Source of the DNA: Dillenia suffruticosa
Taxonomy: Eukaryota; Streptophyta; Magnoliopsida; Dilleniales; Dilleniaceae
DNA length: 64,000 bases
Assembly (NCBI GenBank): GCA_033439265.1
Contig: JAVTVX010000010.1
Coordinates: 15,283,490-15,347,489 of the forward strand
Direction: 5' to 3'
Part shown: positions 25,766-35,849 of the stretch, in pieces
Numbering within the stretch: position 1 is the stretch's first letter
Layout of the letters: each line of letters opens with the position of its first letter
Notes under the pieces: generated by a model
Seen by the model: the letters and a program-made list of their open reading frames with translations, nothing else
Told to the model about the DNA's origin: nothing
Database searches by the model: none
Made by a program: the position numbers and the translations under genes

Positions 25766-26357
25766 GCAAACTTTGGAGAAAAATTGCTGCTTGCAAAAAG
25801 TGTGGAAATTAGTTAGGGAAATATACACATCACATGTCAAGCTAAGGCCAAGAAAATTATTTGTGATTTCATGCATGACATCAGCCGAAGGGTGATGGGT
25901 TATTTGACTGGACGTGGACCCTTCTTATGGCCCAAAGGGGTCAGCACCCCCTTTTAAATTTTTCATAGTCAAATGCTTACTAAAACTATTGTGTAACTTT
26001 TCTTTTATATATTTCTCCCGGTTACAAGTATTAAGTAGTTTTGTGTTATATATTTTATCGGGGAATAATGAAATTATAAGTTTCATGTCACTTTTGAAAA
26101 TGTAATATCACTTAATACCCCAAATCTTTATAGGTTGACAAAATATATTATCCTTTTTTGATCGAAAGACTACATATTTTGAAACGAAAATTGTTTGGAC
26201 TTTAAAGATATACCGTAAATGCATATATTTGTATGATCATTTATCTTAAATAATTGTCCCAAGATTTTGAAAATTAGTATATTACTCCTAAAAAGGAAAA
26301 AAAAAATACAATGGTCTCCTTGAAAGATTTCTCGGGCTTAATAATATTATCTTTGCT

Positions 26358-26399
26358 CCTCCTAAATTACTTTTTTTTTTGGGTACAGCCTCCTAAATT
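26358..26399 (-). mobile_element. Ultra-short poly(A) insert with direct repeats (a)
   Basis: CCTCCTAAATT occurs at 26358-26368 and 26389-26399, and the match continues for about 16 bp with one mismatch. Between them is T(n)GGGTACAG, which on the minus strand is CTGTACCC followed by A(n). Confidence 0.6.
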
Positions 26400-26628
26400 G
26401 CTTTGTTACAGCGAACGTATGAACGGTAAATTGGAGGGAAAAAAAGGGTTGATTGGTGTGCTGCCTTTTTTTTTTAACTCATATCCGATGATTAATTTTG
26501 TAAGTTCTGACTATTCTGATTTGAACTAACCGTCGATTCTATTAAAAAAGTATGTTTTGATAAGAGGAATTCAACATCCTTATCACCGAACCAAGCCATG
26601 GTAGGGTGGCGTGCTTCATTTGCACAAC

Positions 26629-26689
26629 ATTAGTGTCTACTGTCCCAGTACCAAAAAATAAATTAAAAAAAAAATTAGTGTCTACTGTC
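26629..26689 (+). mobile_element. Ultra-short poly(A) insert with 16-bp direct repeats (b)
   Basis: The perfect 16-bp repeat ATTAGTGTCTACTGTC occurs at 26629-26644 and 26674-26689. The 29-bp insert starts CCAGTACC and continues as A-rich sequence. This has the shape of a target-site duplication around a severely truncated retroposed 3' end. Confidence 0.7.
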
Positions 26690-26982
26690 TAGTAGAGTCA
26701 CTGGGGCTCTTGGGCTTATTAGTGGGGCCCAAACTGTCTTCTGCAAGAACTTTACGACGTGGCCCATTGTTGGTTTCTAAAGGCTCTATGTGGGTCTATT
26801 AGAGATAGGTCGATTGGGGCATATGCCTTGCCCTTCGTTTCTGTGGTTAACTGAGCTACGTTCGGATTCACAAAAGAAAGGCCCAATGTGGATTTGGTCA
26901 AGGGACCTGAGTCTATTATAAGAGAAGTGAATTTGATACCACTTGAGCTAACGCTCATTAGCTTGTACGTGCTATATATTAC

Positions 26983-27020
26983 AGCTTATGAATGTTCACA
27001 AAAAAAAAAAGCTCATGAAT
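26983..27020 (+). mobile_element. Ultra-short poly(A) insert with direct repeats (c)
   Basis: AGCTTATGAAT at 26983-26993 and AGCTCATGAAT at 27010-27020 (one mismatch) flank GTTCAC followed by A(10). It lies 36 bp upstream of the start of the kiwellin relic. Confidence 0.5.
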
Positions 27021-27056
27021 CTCCTCCTCCACCACAGGTCATAAGACAGGCTCACC

Positions 27057-27216
27057 ATGGCAAACTTCCATCTCTTAGCTCCTCTATCTATTTTTCTCAA
27101 CAATAAACAACCTTGGCCACATTCTATACATTGTTGATGCTTCTGATGCAGTTTGGCATGCCCTAGGTCTAGACATTGATGTGGGTGAGGCTAAAGTCAC
27201 TAGGTCCATGGCCTAG
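27057..27216 (+). pseudogene. Kiwellin relic with large internal deletion
   Basis: The 5' part (from ATG at 27057) encodes MANFHLLAPLSIFLN, which looks like a kiwellin signal peptide start. About 25 bp later the sequence jumps to the extreme C-terminus of the family: [19 protein letters not shown] and then SMA with the stop TAG at 27214-27216. The whole cysteine-rich core, roughly 500 bp, is missing, and the two parts are not in the same frame. It matches the ends of the intact gene at 30.1 kb. No function is expected from this copy. Confidence 0.75.
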
Positions 27217-28927
27217 ATGACTTCCTGCTTATATATATTTGTTATTTTACAGAACATTGTCACCATATTGACTTTAGTCACAACAAGACATGGTTCTTAT
27301 GTGAAATCTATTATGCCTACCATGTATCTAAAGCTTAATAATGGCTAGGCTTTTTTTTTTTTTTTTCCTTCCCTTTTCCTTTTACCGTAGCAAAAGGGAA
27401 AAGGAGAAAACGGTCTTAATTTCCAGCTTTTCTCACTTGGTGAGTATAAAATTTTAGTTCACTAGTAATTTAGCCTTGTGTGGCCAAAAATGTCTGACTA
27501 GTTTATTTTTCTAACCTTCACTGCCCTGCACAAAGAAATTGGTATAAACTAAATTCCATTTGGGCAATCCCTTTAAATATGCTTTGCGCCAAAACTCAAC
27601 GGAAACTTTATATATATATAATTTTTTTTGCGGTGGGTAGGGCGCAAAGTCAAATAATTACAACACGATATAAATTTAGTATGTAATATCTTTTAGGGAT
27701 AAAGAATATGTTTTTTCTTTATTGTCTCCTCCCTTTCCTGGACCGTTATATATCAAAATTAAATTAATTATTATAGTATTAAAAAAATTAAATTAATTAT
27801 TAAAAGATATTACGTATTAAATTTAATCGATAATCAATTTGATTTTGAGAATATTTGAGTTTCTTTATTTTTTATATTTATAATAATAAATTTTCTATAT
27901 AAATCAAATTTATTATAATTCTTTATTAAAATAAAGGATTATTATGCTTTCATATTATTATATTATTTCACATCTCGAATATGTCATAAGTTTTAATATG
28001 ATTGATCACCCTTATGTTAGGAAGAAAATTCCTGTAGATTAAGAGTGTATCCAAATTAAAAAGAAAATTTTGAACAGAAAGTTTTTATGAACAAATAGCA
28101 TATGTAGTTCAAAATCTGTGAGGTGGCACGAGTTGATTGGTTTGAATCACTTGTTTTACATGTCATCACAAATCCCACATTATTCTTGACGCCTCTCTGT
28201 GTTAGTTTTCTCATCAAACAAAAACAATGCTCTGATCAAACATTCCTTCACCAATGGCTCACTAAAACCACACTTTACTGAAAATTAAACAAAATTTGTT
28301 AATATAATAACTTTAATTTTACCTAAAAATGTTAGTAATCATTTACTAAAAATATTTATTTTTTTAAAAAAATATTACAATCAGTTTTAAAACAAGACAA
28401 ACTAAACAGTGAGGCTTCTTGTGATTTTTTTTTGGGGGGGAGATACAAGCAGTAGAGTACTTGGGAGAGATTTTGAAAAGAGCAAACTTTTGGCTTATCA
28501 ATTATCTCCCAGTCTAGTCTTGTTTAAGGTGGGATTTGATTAGGCCTATGTTGACTGATTCACATGTCAAGGGTAGAGACAAGGAGAACATACAACGTAA
28601 TTGGATTGAAAATAAAAGACAAAAAGAGACGAGGAACATAATTGAGTTGGAATGTTTCTTTGGAACATATACATACACAAACATATGACAAGTGGTGGTC
28701 GACAAGGCAGATTATAAAAAGGGAATGTCTCCCTGAAGTTTAAGCTTTATATTTCAGTATCTGAGAATCAAAAGTAGTAATTGGTTTGTCTGTGTCTCTA
28801 TTTTCCCCAATTGACTATTATATTTGACAAAATCCTTCTACCCAACACTAATTTCAGGTCTATTGTATTAGGCCGTCCCAATTAATCAAATCATGCTACA
28901 CTACTCACAAAAAATGAGAAAGAGAGG

Positions 28928-28984
<57 letters not shown>

Positions 28985-29990
28985 GAGGAAAGAAAAAGGA
29001 TAAAATAATTCTTTCACGTCAAAAAATATGAAAAAAAATTGATTAAAAATTTTATTATATTTTAAAATTTTTTATTAATTTATAAAAATATTTTGACTAA
29101 TTTAATATTACTCAAATTTGAAAGTATGAATTTTCAAATACAAACGGTCGACTTGGTTTGTTCGGTATTAACCCGTTTGAGAGCATTAATCACAATAAAT
29201 AGTATTTGAATACTTATTTGATTTATTATGACTCCTTTTTTTTATACACAGAAGAAGTTCGAATTTAAAATTTTTAAGAGAAATGAAACGGTGTCAGTTT
29301 AACTATAATTCATTAATAATTTATTTATGAGGGGTGATGGAGCGATTATTATAATTATTTTTTTCCTTCAAACCTTACCATAAGGCTACCGTTAACCTTA
29401 ATCTTTATTAAGAAGGCTATGTGTTAATGCGTTAACAGAAGAAACTAAGAGACTGGGACGACAGCCCCACAACAAGGTAGTTGGTAGAATAGAAGACTCT
29501 ATTGTTTTCCTTGGAATTTAACATTAAATGAATTGTTTTCAGAGTCCGACGTTAATAAAAAAAAAAGCAGCCACTTTATAACTAATTGTACCCATGGCTT
29601 AGCTAACTTTTGTTGATAAAATCTTGAAATTAGGATATGACAGGCCATATATAATACACATTTCTTAAGGATCCTCTCAAAGTATAAAAAATTCTAATAA
29701 TACTTTTTTCTATTAATTTAAATTTTTTAAAAAAGATAGTAATTACATAAAATATAAAATAGTGTTGGAGCAATAATTTCTGAATTTAAATGATATCATA
29801 TTTCCCCTTTCACTTTATTTAAAAATTTCACATCAAAAAATTAATAATATCTTTTTTTTTTTTTACAAATTTAAATTTTTAAAAGAGAGGATAAATATAT
29901 ACACATATATATAAAAGAAACTCAACAAAACTTTAAAGAGTCACCTGGCGGGCTATTTAATAAAATGGTGCCACATGCTACGGTCACACC
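27217..29990. other. Intergenic, AT-rich, with (TA)n(GA)n microsatellite
   Basis: No gene seen. A compound (AT)n-(GA)n repeat lies at about 28931-28984. The T(n)G(n) junction at 28424-28440 has no direct repeats. Confidence 0.45.
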
Positions 29991-29993
29991 AGC

Positions 29994-30003
29994 TCTATAA
30001 ATA
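29994..30003 (+). promoter_or_regulatory. TATA box of the intact kiwellin gene
   Basis: TCTATAAATA about 105 bp before the ATG at 30105 is a good plant TATA box at a plausible distance. Confidence 0.65.
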
Positions 30004-30104
30004 CTTGAACTCTTTCGTTCTTGAGGAAATAAGGTTTCCAAAGTATCTTGAGCAATATATAGTGATACGTTCAAACCCCAACCCTTTTGGTTTTATCTCT
30101 AGAA

Positions 30105-30758
30105 ATGGCAGAACCGTTAGCTTCTTTGTTGCTTATTTTCTCCATTCTCTTCACAATCCTCAACTTGACTTTGTTTACAACGGCCATCTCAAGCTGCGGC
30201 GGCACGTGCCGAACCCTGGACGACTGCGTTGGTCAGCTGATTTGCATCAAGGGGAGATGCAGCGATGACCCGAGTGTGGGGTCTAGCATTTGCCAGACAG
30301 GGTCAAGCCCGTTCCGCCCGAATGGCTCGTGTAGGCAATTCGGCACTTTAAACTGCAAAGGCAAATCCTATCCAACCTTTCAATGCTCTCCCACTGTGAC
30401 ATCATCGACACCAGCAATTCTCACCAACAATGACTTCAGCAAGGGAGGCGATGGTGGCAGCCCGTCGGAATGCGATGGGAAGTTCCATGACAACTCGGAG
30501 CCGGTTGTTGCCCTGTCAACCGGGTGGTATGCTCGCGGGTCACGGTGCGGACAGAGGATCCAGATCAAGGCTAGTAATGGGAGAAGTGTGGTGGCTAAAG
30601 TGGTTGATGAGTGTGACTCTATGAATGGGTGCGATTCGGAACATGCGGGTCAGCCGCCCTGTAGGAACAACATTGTTGATGGATCAGATGCTGTGTGGCA
30701 TGCTTTGGGACTGAATATCGATGTGGGTGAAGTTAAAGTTACTTGGTCCATGGCATAG
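30105..30758 (+). CDS. Kiwellin / ripening-related secreted protein
   Basis: Single-exon gene of 217 aa. Kiwellins are cysteine-rich apoplastic proteins abundant in fruit; some bind secreted fungal chorismate mutases during defence. Residues 1-28 form a signal peptide (hydrophobic [17 protein letters not shown]), and the mature part starts near SSCGGTC. An N-terminal cysteine-rich module (C31, C35, C41, C47, C52) is followed by the double-psi beta-barrel part: [43 protein letters not shown] and the end [21 protein letters not shown] in two pieces. Fourteen cysteines remain after the signal peptide, as expected. The start chosen is MAEPLAS; an upstream in-frame start (30087) would only prefix six residues. 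A TATA box lies about 105 bp upstream. Flanked by two broken relatives, so this is probably the working copy of the cluster. Confidence 0.93.
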   Translation: MAEPLASLLLIFSILFTILNLTLFTTAISSCGGTCRTLDDCVGQLICIKGRCSDDPSVGSSICQTGSSPFRPNGSCRQFGTLNCKGKSYPTFQCSPTVTSSTPAILTNNDFSKGGDGGSPSECDGKFHDNSEPVVALSTGWYARGSRCGQRIQIKASNGRSVVAKVVDECDSMNGCDSEHAGQPPCRNNIVDGSDAVWHALGLNIDVGEVKVTWSMA

Positions 30759-31142
30759 GTTTCCATTTGTTCGAATTAGTGCTACTATATACCTCTAGAA
30801 ACACATAGGCTATCACTGTGCCAGCTTCACTTACGTTTGGTCTCTGTAATAAAAAAGCATACTGAACTAGGTTTCCAAACTTAAAGTATGCACCACATAA
30901 GATATAATAAATTGTATTTTTTTTGGCCTTCATTGCTTAAGGCTAGCTTCTTGTTGTTTTATACTAAGCATTTTGTAGTTTAATTTCTTATTGTACGGTT
31001 TTTTATTGTTCATGTAACATGATGTTGCTTATGGACTCATTTGTTTTTTAGACATAGAAGTTATTTTTTCACACATTTAGTAGAACATTAAATAAATTTC
31101 TGTGAGTTTAAGTAAAAAATCTCCCTCAATAATACTCTCTCG

Positions 31143-31174
<32 letters not shown>

Positions 31175-32214
31175 GTATGTATGTATATATGTAAGTATGT
31201 TACTCGCATGGTGATTTGGTCCTATTCTTTTTGCTCTTTTCTAATTAATCCCCAGTAGCCTTTTATGTAACCATAGCAAGCATATGTGGATTGAAAGATA
31301 CAAAATAACTTAGTTTTACCATAGAGCGAAAGCGTATGTGAATGGTTTAATTACAAATTTATAAACTAGATTAGAAGATCTAATCAGGGGTAGGCAAAAA
31401 CCAAAATAGCGCGATTGCCACCCTTTAAGAGGTGGGCTCGATTTTGGGCCTCCATTCTGAAGTCGGGTTAAAACTTTGGACTAAGCGTATCATTTAATTT
31501 TCGTGTTACCCTTTTTGCCCTTGACCAGACCTCAAGTCACTAAGTTATATGAATAATATAATTAAAATTAAAATTTGTAATATTTAATTATATTAATTTT
31601 TTTAATGCAATTGATTTTATTATATTATAACTTTCAAAATTTTCAATTTGATATATTATATATTTATAAAAATTTAAAATTTAACTCCGACGACTTTTAG
31701 AAAGAAGGGAAAAGAAAAACTCCAAATTATTACTTTTTATGAATCCAGAAAGAGTTATTATGCTATAGTTGTTAACTAGATTACATGACAACAGAAACAC
31801 GGATATGGGTATGAAATCATGCAGAGAAACAATATTTTATAAAAATGCAGGAAACAAAAAATATAGGTAAACGCGTAAATATAAAAAATATAAAAATTTT
31901 TGTATAAATATTAATTATTTTATGAAAATAACAGAATAACCATTTTTATAATAAAATTTTAAAATGATTAAATATGTAATTAATAATAATAAGATAAATA
32001 ATATAAAAAATAAAATAAAATAAAATAAATAAATAATTCATTAAATATTAAAAATATGTAAACAAAAAATATAAAACAATTTATAAAAATATTAATTAAT
32101 TTAACCTATTAAAAATATTTTAAAAATAAAAAATTATTAATATTAAAATGTTTTCGTTTATTATTGGTCCTGAGTTGTGAAAAAATATATATATCTAAAT
32201 ACCTCATCCATGAA
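30759..32214. other. Intergenic, AT-rich
   Basis: Kiwellin 3' flank, then a (CT)n-(TA)n microsatellite near 31140-31195 and very AT-rich DNA at 31860-32150. No coding signal. Confidence 0.45.
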
Positions 32215-32608
32215 TTTGTGGGTATATGCATTTTGCTATAATCGAGCGAGAAAAGCTTTTGTCAGTGCGAACAGATGGACAGAAGAAAGACCGATGACCA
32301 ACTGTCCAAGAAAGACGACTTCTTCTATGTCTGTGGTCTGCACCACGTGCCGCCCGCCTCGCACGTAATTATGGTATTTTATTGCTGAGGGAAATCATTT
32401 GGCCCTGTTACTTGTGGGCATGTGCATTTTGCGAGAATGCGAGCATGAAAAGCTATTGTCAGTGTGGACGTATGGACAGAAGCAAGACCGATGACCAATT
32501 GTCCAAGAAAGACGACGTCTTCTAAGCCTGGGGTCTGCACTACGTACCGCCCGCCTCGCATGTAATCATGGTGTTTTATTGCTGAAGGAAATCATTTTGC
32601 CCTGTTGC
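32215..32608 (+). repeat. Diverged tandem repeat, two units of about 196 bp
   Basis: Unit 1 is about 32215-32410 and unit 2 about 32411-32608. Shared blocks include GACCGATGACCAA, TGTCCAAGAAAGACGAC and the GTCTGCAC...CCGCCCGCCTCGCA segment, followed by TTTTATTGCTGA. It is GC-richer than its surroundings. No protein was recognised in any frame. Confidence 0.85.
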
Positions 32609-34900
32609 TGAGGTAAGAAGATTCTATTTTCCATGCGGTTATGTCTCTTTCCAAAAGATTGCTGGATGACATCATATTCAAGTTCTTGGTTTGGTTTATT
32701 TTGATGATGCCTGGATTTTCAAAGGAGAATTGCTTGTCTTGTTATCGGTGTATTTGAGATGAGTTTAGTTGAATTGGTTTGGCAAGGAAGAAAACGTGGG
32801 TGGATGGAAAATAAAAATAGGATGTAATTTTAATTTCTTCACTTAAAATTTTATTTTCATTCTAAAATAAACGTTTTAAAATAGACTGGTCGAGAAGGAA
32901 ATGAAATTTTTAGACAAAACTCTCCCACTCTTTTTTCTTTTTTTCAATTTTACATATTTATCCTAACCCAATTTCATCATAGAAAACCGAACCCTTTTTT
33001 CTATTATTTTTGCTCCTTCCATTGCCACTCTCTCAAAGGTCGTAGAAAATTTCAATTATGATTTTTAGGAGCAAATTTGTTAAAGGTGAAAGTTTTCAAG
33101 TAAAATTATCTACGTTTTCTAAGTCGTTTTCTTCTTTCCCTTTATATATATAAATTATTGTTAATTATACTATCAGAAATTAAAAAAAAAAAAAAAAATC
33201 CTCTCTCTCTCTCTTGTCTCTATAAGATGCAAAACACAGAAGGATGCATTTTTAGAGTTTGTTTCTTTCATAGTTGTATTGACGCAATTTTACTTATGTC
33301 AACACAACTACACTTTTGTTAATATAATCTCATTTGTGTCGACACAATAACATTTTAATTGATACGATCATTTCTTATATCAATACAATCATCTCTTTTA
33401 TAAATACATTTACATTGGGTGAGTATATGTGCCGATGTACCTAGCATTTATGATGACACAGAGAATTTATAACCAGAATTTATAGCTAGTAAATAGAATT
33501 GTGTCAACTAAAGTATTCTTATGTCAATCAAAGTGAATCACTCGTCATTATGACTACCAAGGGCATAATAGTCAAGTTAAAAATAAGGTGGTATTTTCTT
33601 TCTTTTTTTCATTCCAACCAAATAAAAAAATTACCACCAATTTCATTTCCTTCCTTCCTTACCAAACCAAAAGGAAGGAAATGCATTTACTTTTTTCATC
33701 AGGTGAAAAAAACTCTCCCTTCCCCTTTCATTCCTTGAACCAAACCTACCATTGTGTACGTGACCAATTATAATTCTAGATAAAATTAGTATTAATTGAT
33801 TAAATTATCTCTTGAAAAGTTAAATTTGATATGATATAATTGAAAATTAAATAAAAATAACAAGAGATAGGGGTTTAGTTAAGAAAAATTATTAATTCTT
33901 TTTTAATTTTTTAAAATAACTATTAAAGTGAAATAAAGAAAATTATGAAAAGACTCTTAAAATAAAACAAAACGGAGAGACTCATGCCCACGGGAGAGAA
34001 AAGAAAAAGTCCCATCGTGGTGTTCAGGACCAGTTTGGGAAAATGACCGCACGCGTTATCATGGTCCAAGATTCCTCCGGTGTTTTTTGAGATGAATTTA
34101 TGTGAGTTGGCGTATTTGGGGCCGCGAAGACTATGACCCCGTAAGCCGCCCGGCACGAAATCGGTCTACTTAGGCAAATGACTTCTGGTCTTAATAAACT
34201 TTATATGCTGGCTACCTAGTACTATTCCATTTGGGCTTGTTCCACAAAATGGTGGGTAGATCCAAGTTTTCAAGGTCCCAGCTCTGCTTGTGCGGCGCCT
34301 TGATTCCGGTTCAATTAAGTTGGCCTAAGATGCAAATTAATTGTCATCTACAAGTTAATGGGTATCCTCAGATTAACTAATTAAAAAAAATTAAACAAGA
34401 AATCTCTATATATATTAAGTGATACATTGTTAATTAACCACAAATCTCTTCAGGATCCTTTTTTTTTGTTTTGACCAATCGGTATGCAGATTAGTCGCTT
34501 AATATAATTCAAATATTATAAAATCCAAATTACTCTCTCAACATTTATTTTTTTATTATCAAAATTTCACAACTATATAGTATATACATAATTACTAATA
34601 CCCATAAAATGTTTTCATTTTGTGAAAATGTATAATATTTTTGTCCTAATAATTAATCAATAGTTTCATTTGTTATATTATGTGTAATCTATCGCTCCCT
34701 TAATTATACGTTTTGGGTTCAAGTCATGAAAATAAAGAAATAAGATTTAGGGAATTAATCTTTTTATAAAAAATCCCATAATACTCGGATCAAATTAATA
34801 TAACAGTAATCAACTTAAAAAAAATTATGTGAAATCTTTTTTCTGCAAGCCACGTTTGACTTGCTAAACATTTCCAAAGCCCATAATCTTTGTAATAATT
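32609..34900. other. Intergenic
   Basis: Apart from the minisatellite, no gene is supported. The 33960-34170 stretch is GC-richer and open on the minus strand, but it has no domain that I recognise. Confidence 0.4.
33279..33418 (+). repeat. Minisatellite with 20-bp unit, about seven diverged copies
   Basis: Successive 20-bp units begin at 33279, 33299, 33319, 33339, 33359, 33379 and 33399. Most start T(T/C)(G/A)A(C/T)(A/G)CAAT-like and end in a T-rich half. The constant phase over 140 bp despite divergence argues for old tandem amplification. Confidence 0.7.
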
Positions 34901-35078
34901 AATTTGTTGACACGATGGTATTAATAGAGTCCCGTCAATACGATGATGAGTACTATTATTCTTTCTTTCATTCCGCAGAGTCTGCATTTAATTTGTTGAC
35001 ATGTTGGTGTTAATAGAGTCCCACCAATACGATGACAGGGACTCTGATTATTCTTTCATTCCACGGAGTCTGCATTTA
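34901..35078 (+). repeat. Tandem repeat, two units of 89 bp, upstream of the broken kiwellin
   Basis: Units at 34901-34989 and 34990-35078 share AATTTGTTGACA, TTAATAGAGTCCC, AATACGATGA and GAGTCTGCATTTA. The array ends about 40 bp before the TATA box of the copy at 35208, so it lies within the promoter. Confidence 0.85.
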
Positions 35079-35118
35079 TCAAATATAATGTCACTTTAAT
35101 ACGACAGCAGAAAAGCCC

Positions 35119-35128
35119 ACTATAAATC
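35119..35128 (+). promoter_or_regulatory. TATA box of the broken kiwellin copy
   Basis: CACTATAAAT about 80 bp before the ATG at 35208. The promoter thus appears intact although the reading frame is not. Confidence 0.55.
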
Positions 35129-35207
35129 CATGCACATTCTCGTTCTTGGCATCCCACGCCTTCCAACCAAAAGTAATTCACCAATCAAGCAATTACTTAC
35201 TCCTCCC

Positions 35208-35849
35208 ATGGCAAAGTTAGCTAATTCAATTATTTTCTCTGCCCTATTGGGCATATTCATATTTTCTCTCACTGCAATAGCCCTTTCAACGTGTGGAGGT
35301 CAATGTTAAACCCCAGACGATTGTGAAGGTCAATTAATTTGCGTACATGGAAAATGCAATGATGACCCGGATGTTGGTACCCATATTTGCGGGTCTAGCC
35401 CGGCTGGCCCGAGCAGCGATTGCAGTCAATCGGGCTCGTTAACCTGCCAAGGCCAAAGCTACCCAACATACAATTGTTCACCCCAGGTAACATATTCGAC
35501 ACCCGCAATCCTGACCAACAATGACTTCAGCGAGGGCGGTGATGGTGGCGGTCCTTCAGAGTGCGATGGGAAGTACCATGATAATTCAGAGCCCATTGTT
35601 GCATTATCGACCGGGTGGTATGCGGGCGGGTCACAATGTGAGCAATGGATCCAGATCACGGCACAGAGTGGGACGAGTGTGAGGGCTAAGGTGGTTGACG
35701 AGTGTGACTCTATGAACGGATGTGATGCTGAGCATGCATATCAGGGACCTTGTCGTAATAACATTGTTGACGCTTCGGATGCTGTTTGGAATGCTTTGGG
35801 TCTTGACACCAATATTGGTGAAGTAGCAATTACGTGGTCCATGGCCTAG
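35208..35849 (+). pseudogene. Kiwellin copy with one in-frame stop codon
   Basis: Starts MAKLANSIIFSALLGIFIFS (signal peptide), then STCGGQC, then TAA at 35307-35309, then [19 protein letters not shown]. The frame stays open for 179 further codons to the family end TWSMA and TAG at 35847-35849. The intact neighbour has an Arg codon at this point. There is no other frameshift, and the downstream cysteines and the [19 protein letters not shown] and [13 protein letters not shown] blocks are kept. The stop falls right after the signal peptide, and there is no early in-frame ATG after it, so only a short secreted stub can be made. It is either a very young pseudogene, an allele that is intact in other individuals, or a base-call error. 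Confidence 0.88.

Larger units (their letters stand above)
23499..27056. other. Intergenic, AT-rich
   Basis: 23499-23830 is the upstream region of the kinase-like gene and contains a (CT)n run near 23780-23798. Beyond it I see no gene. Poly(A) of about 28 bp lies at 25735-25762. Several short poly(A) inserts with direct repeats lie at 26.3-27.0 kb and are listed separately. Confidence 0.45.

Noticed and set aside
25413..25895. Plus-strand open frame of 160 codons
   Set aside because: Its length depends on reading a poly(A) run as poly-Lys; the rest resembles nothing known.
27380..27410. Imperfect palindrome CCCTTTTCCTTTT / AAAAGGGAAAAGG as a terminator or small RNA hairpin
   Set aside because: Purine/pyrimidine low complexity next to a T run; no supporting context.
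33278..33418. CRISPR-like array, because of regular 20-bp spacing
   Set aside because: There is no constant repeat with unique spacers; the whole unit drifts, and this is plant nuclear DNA.
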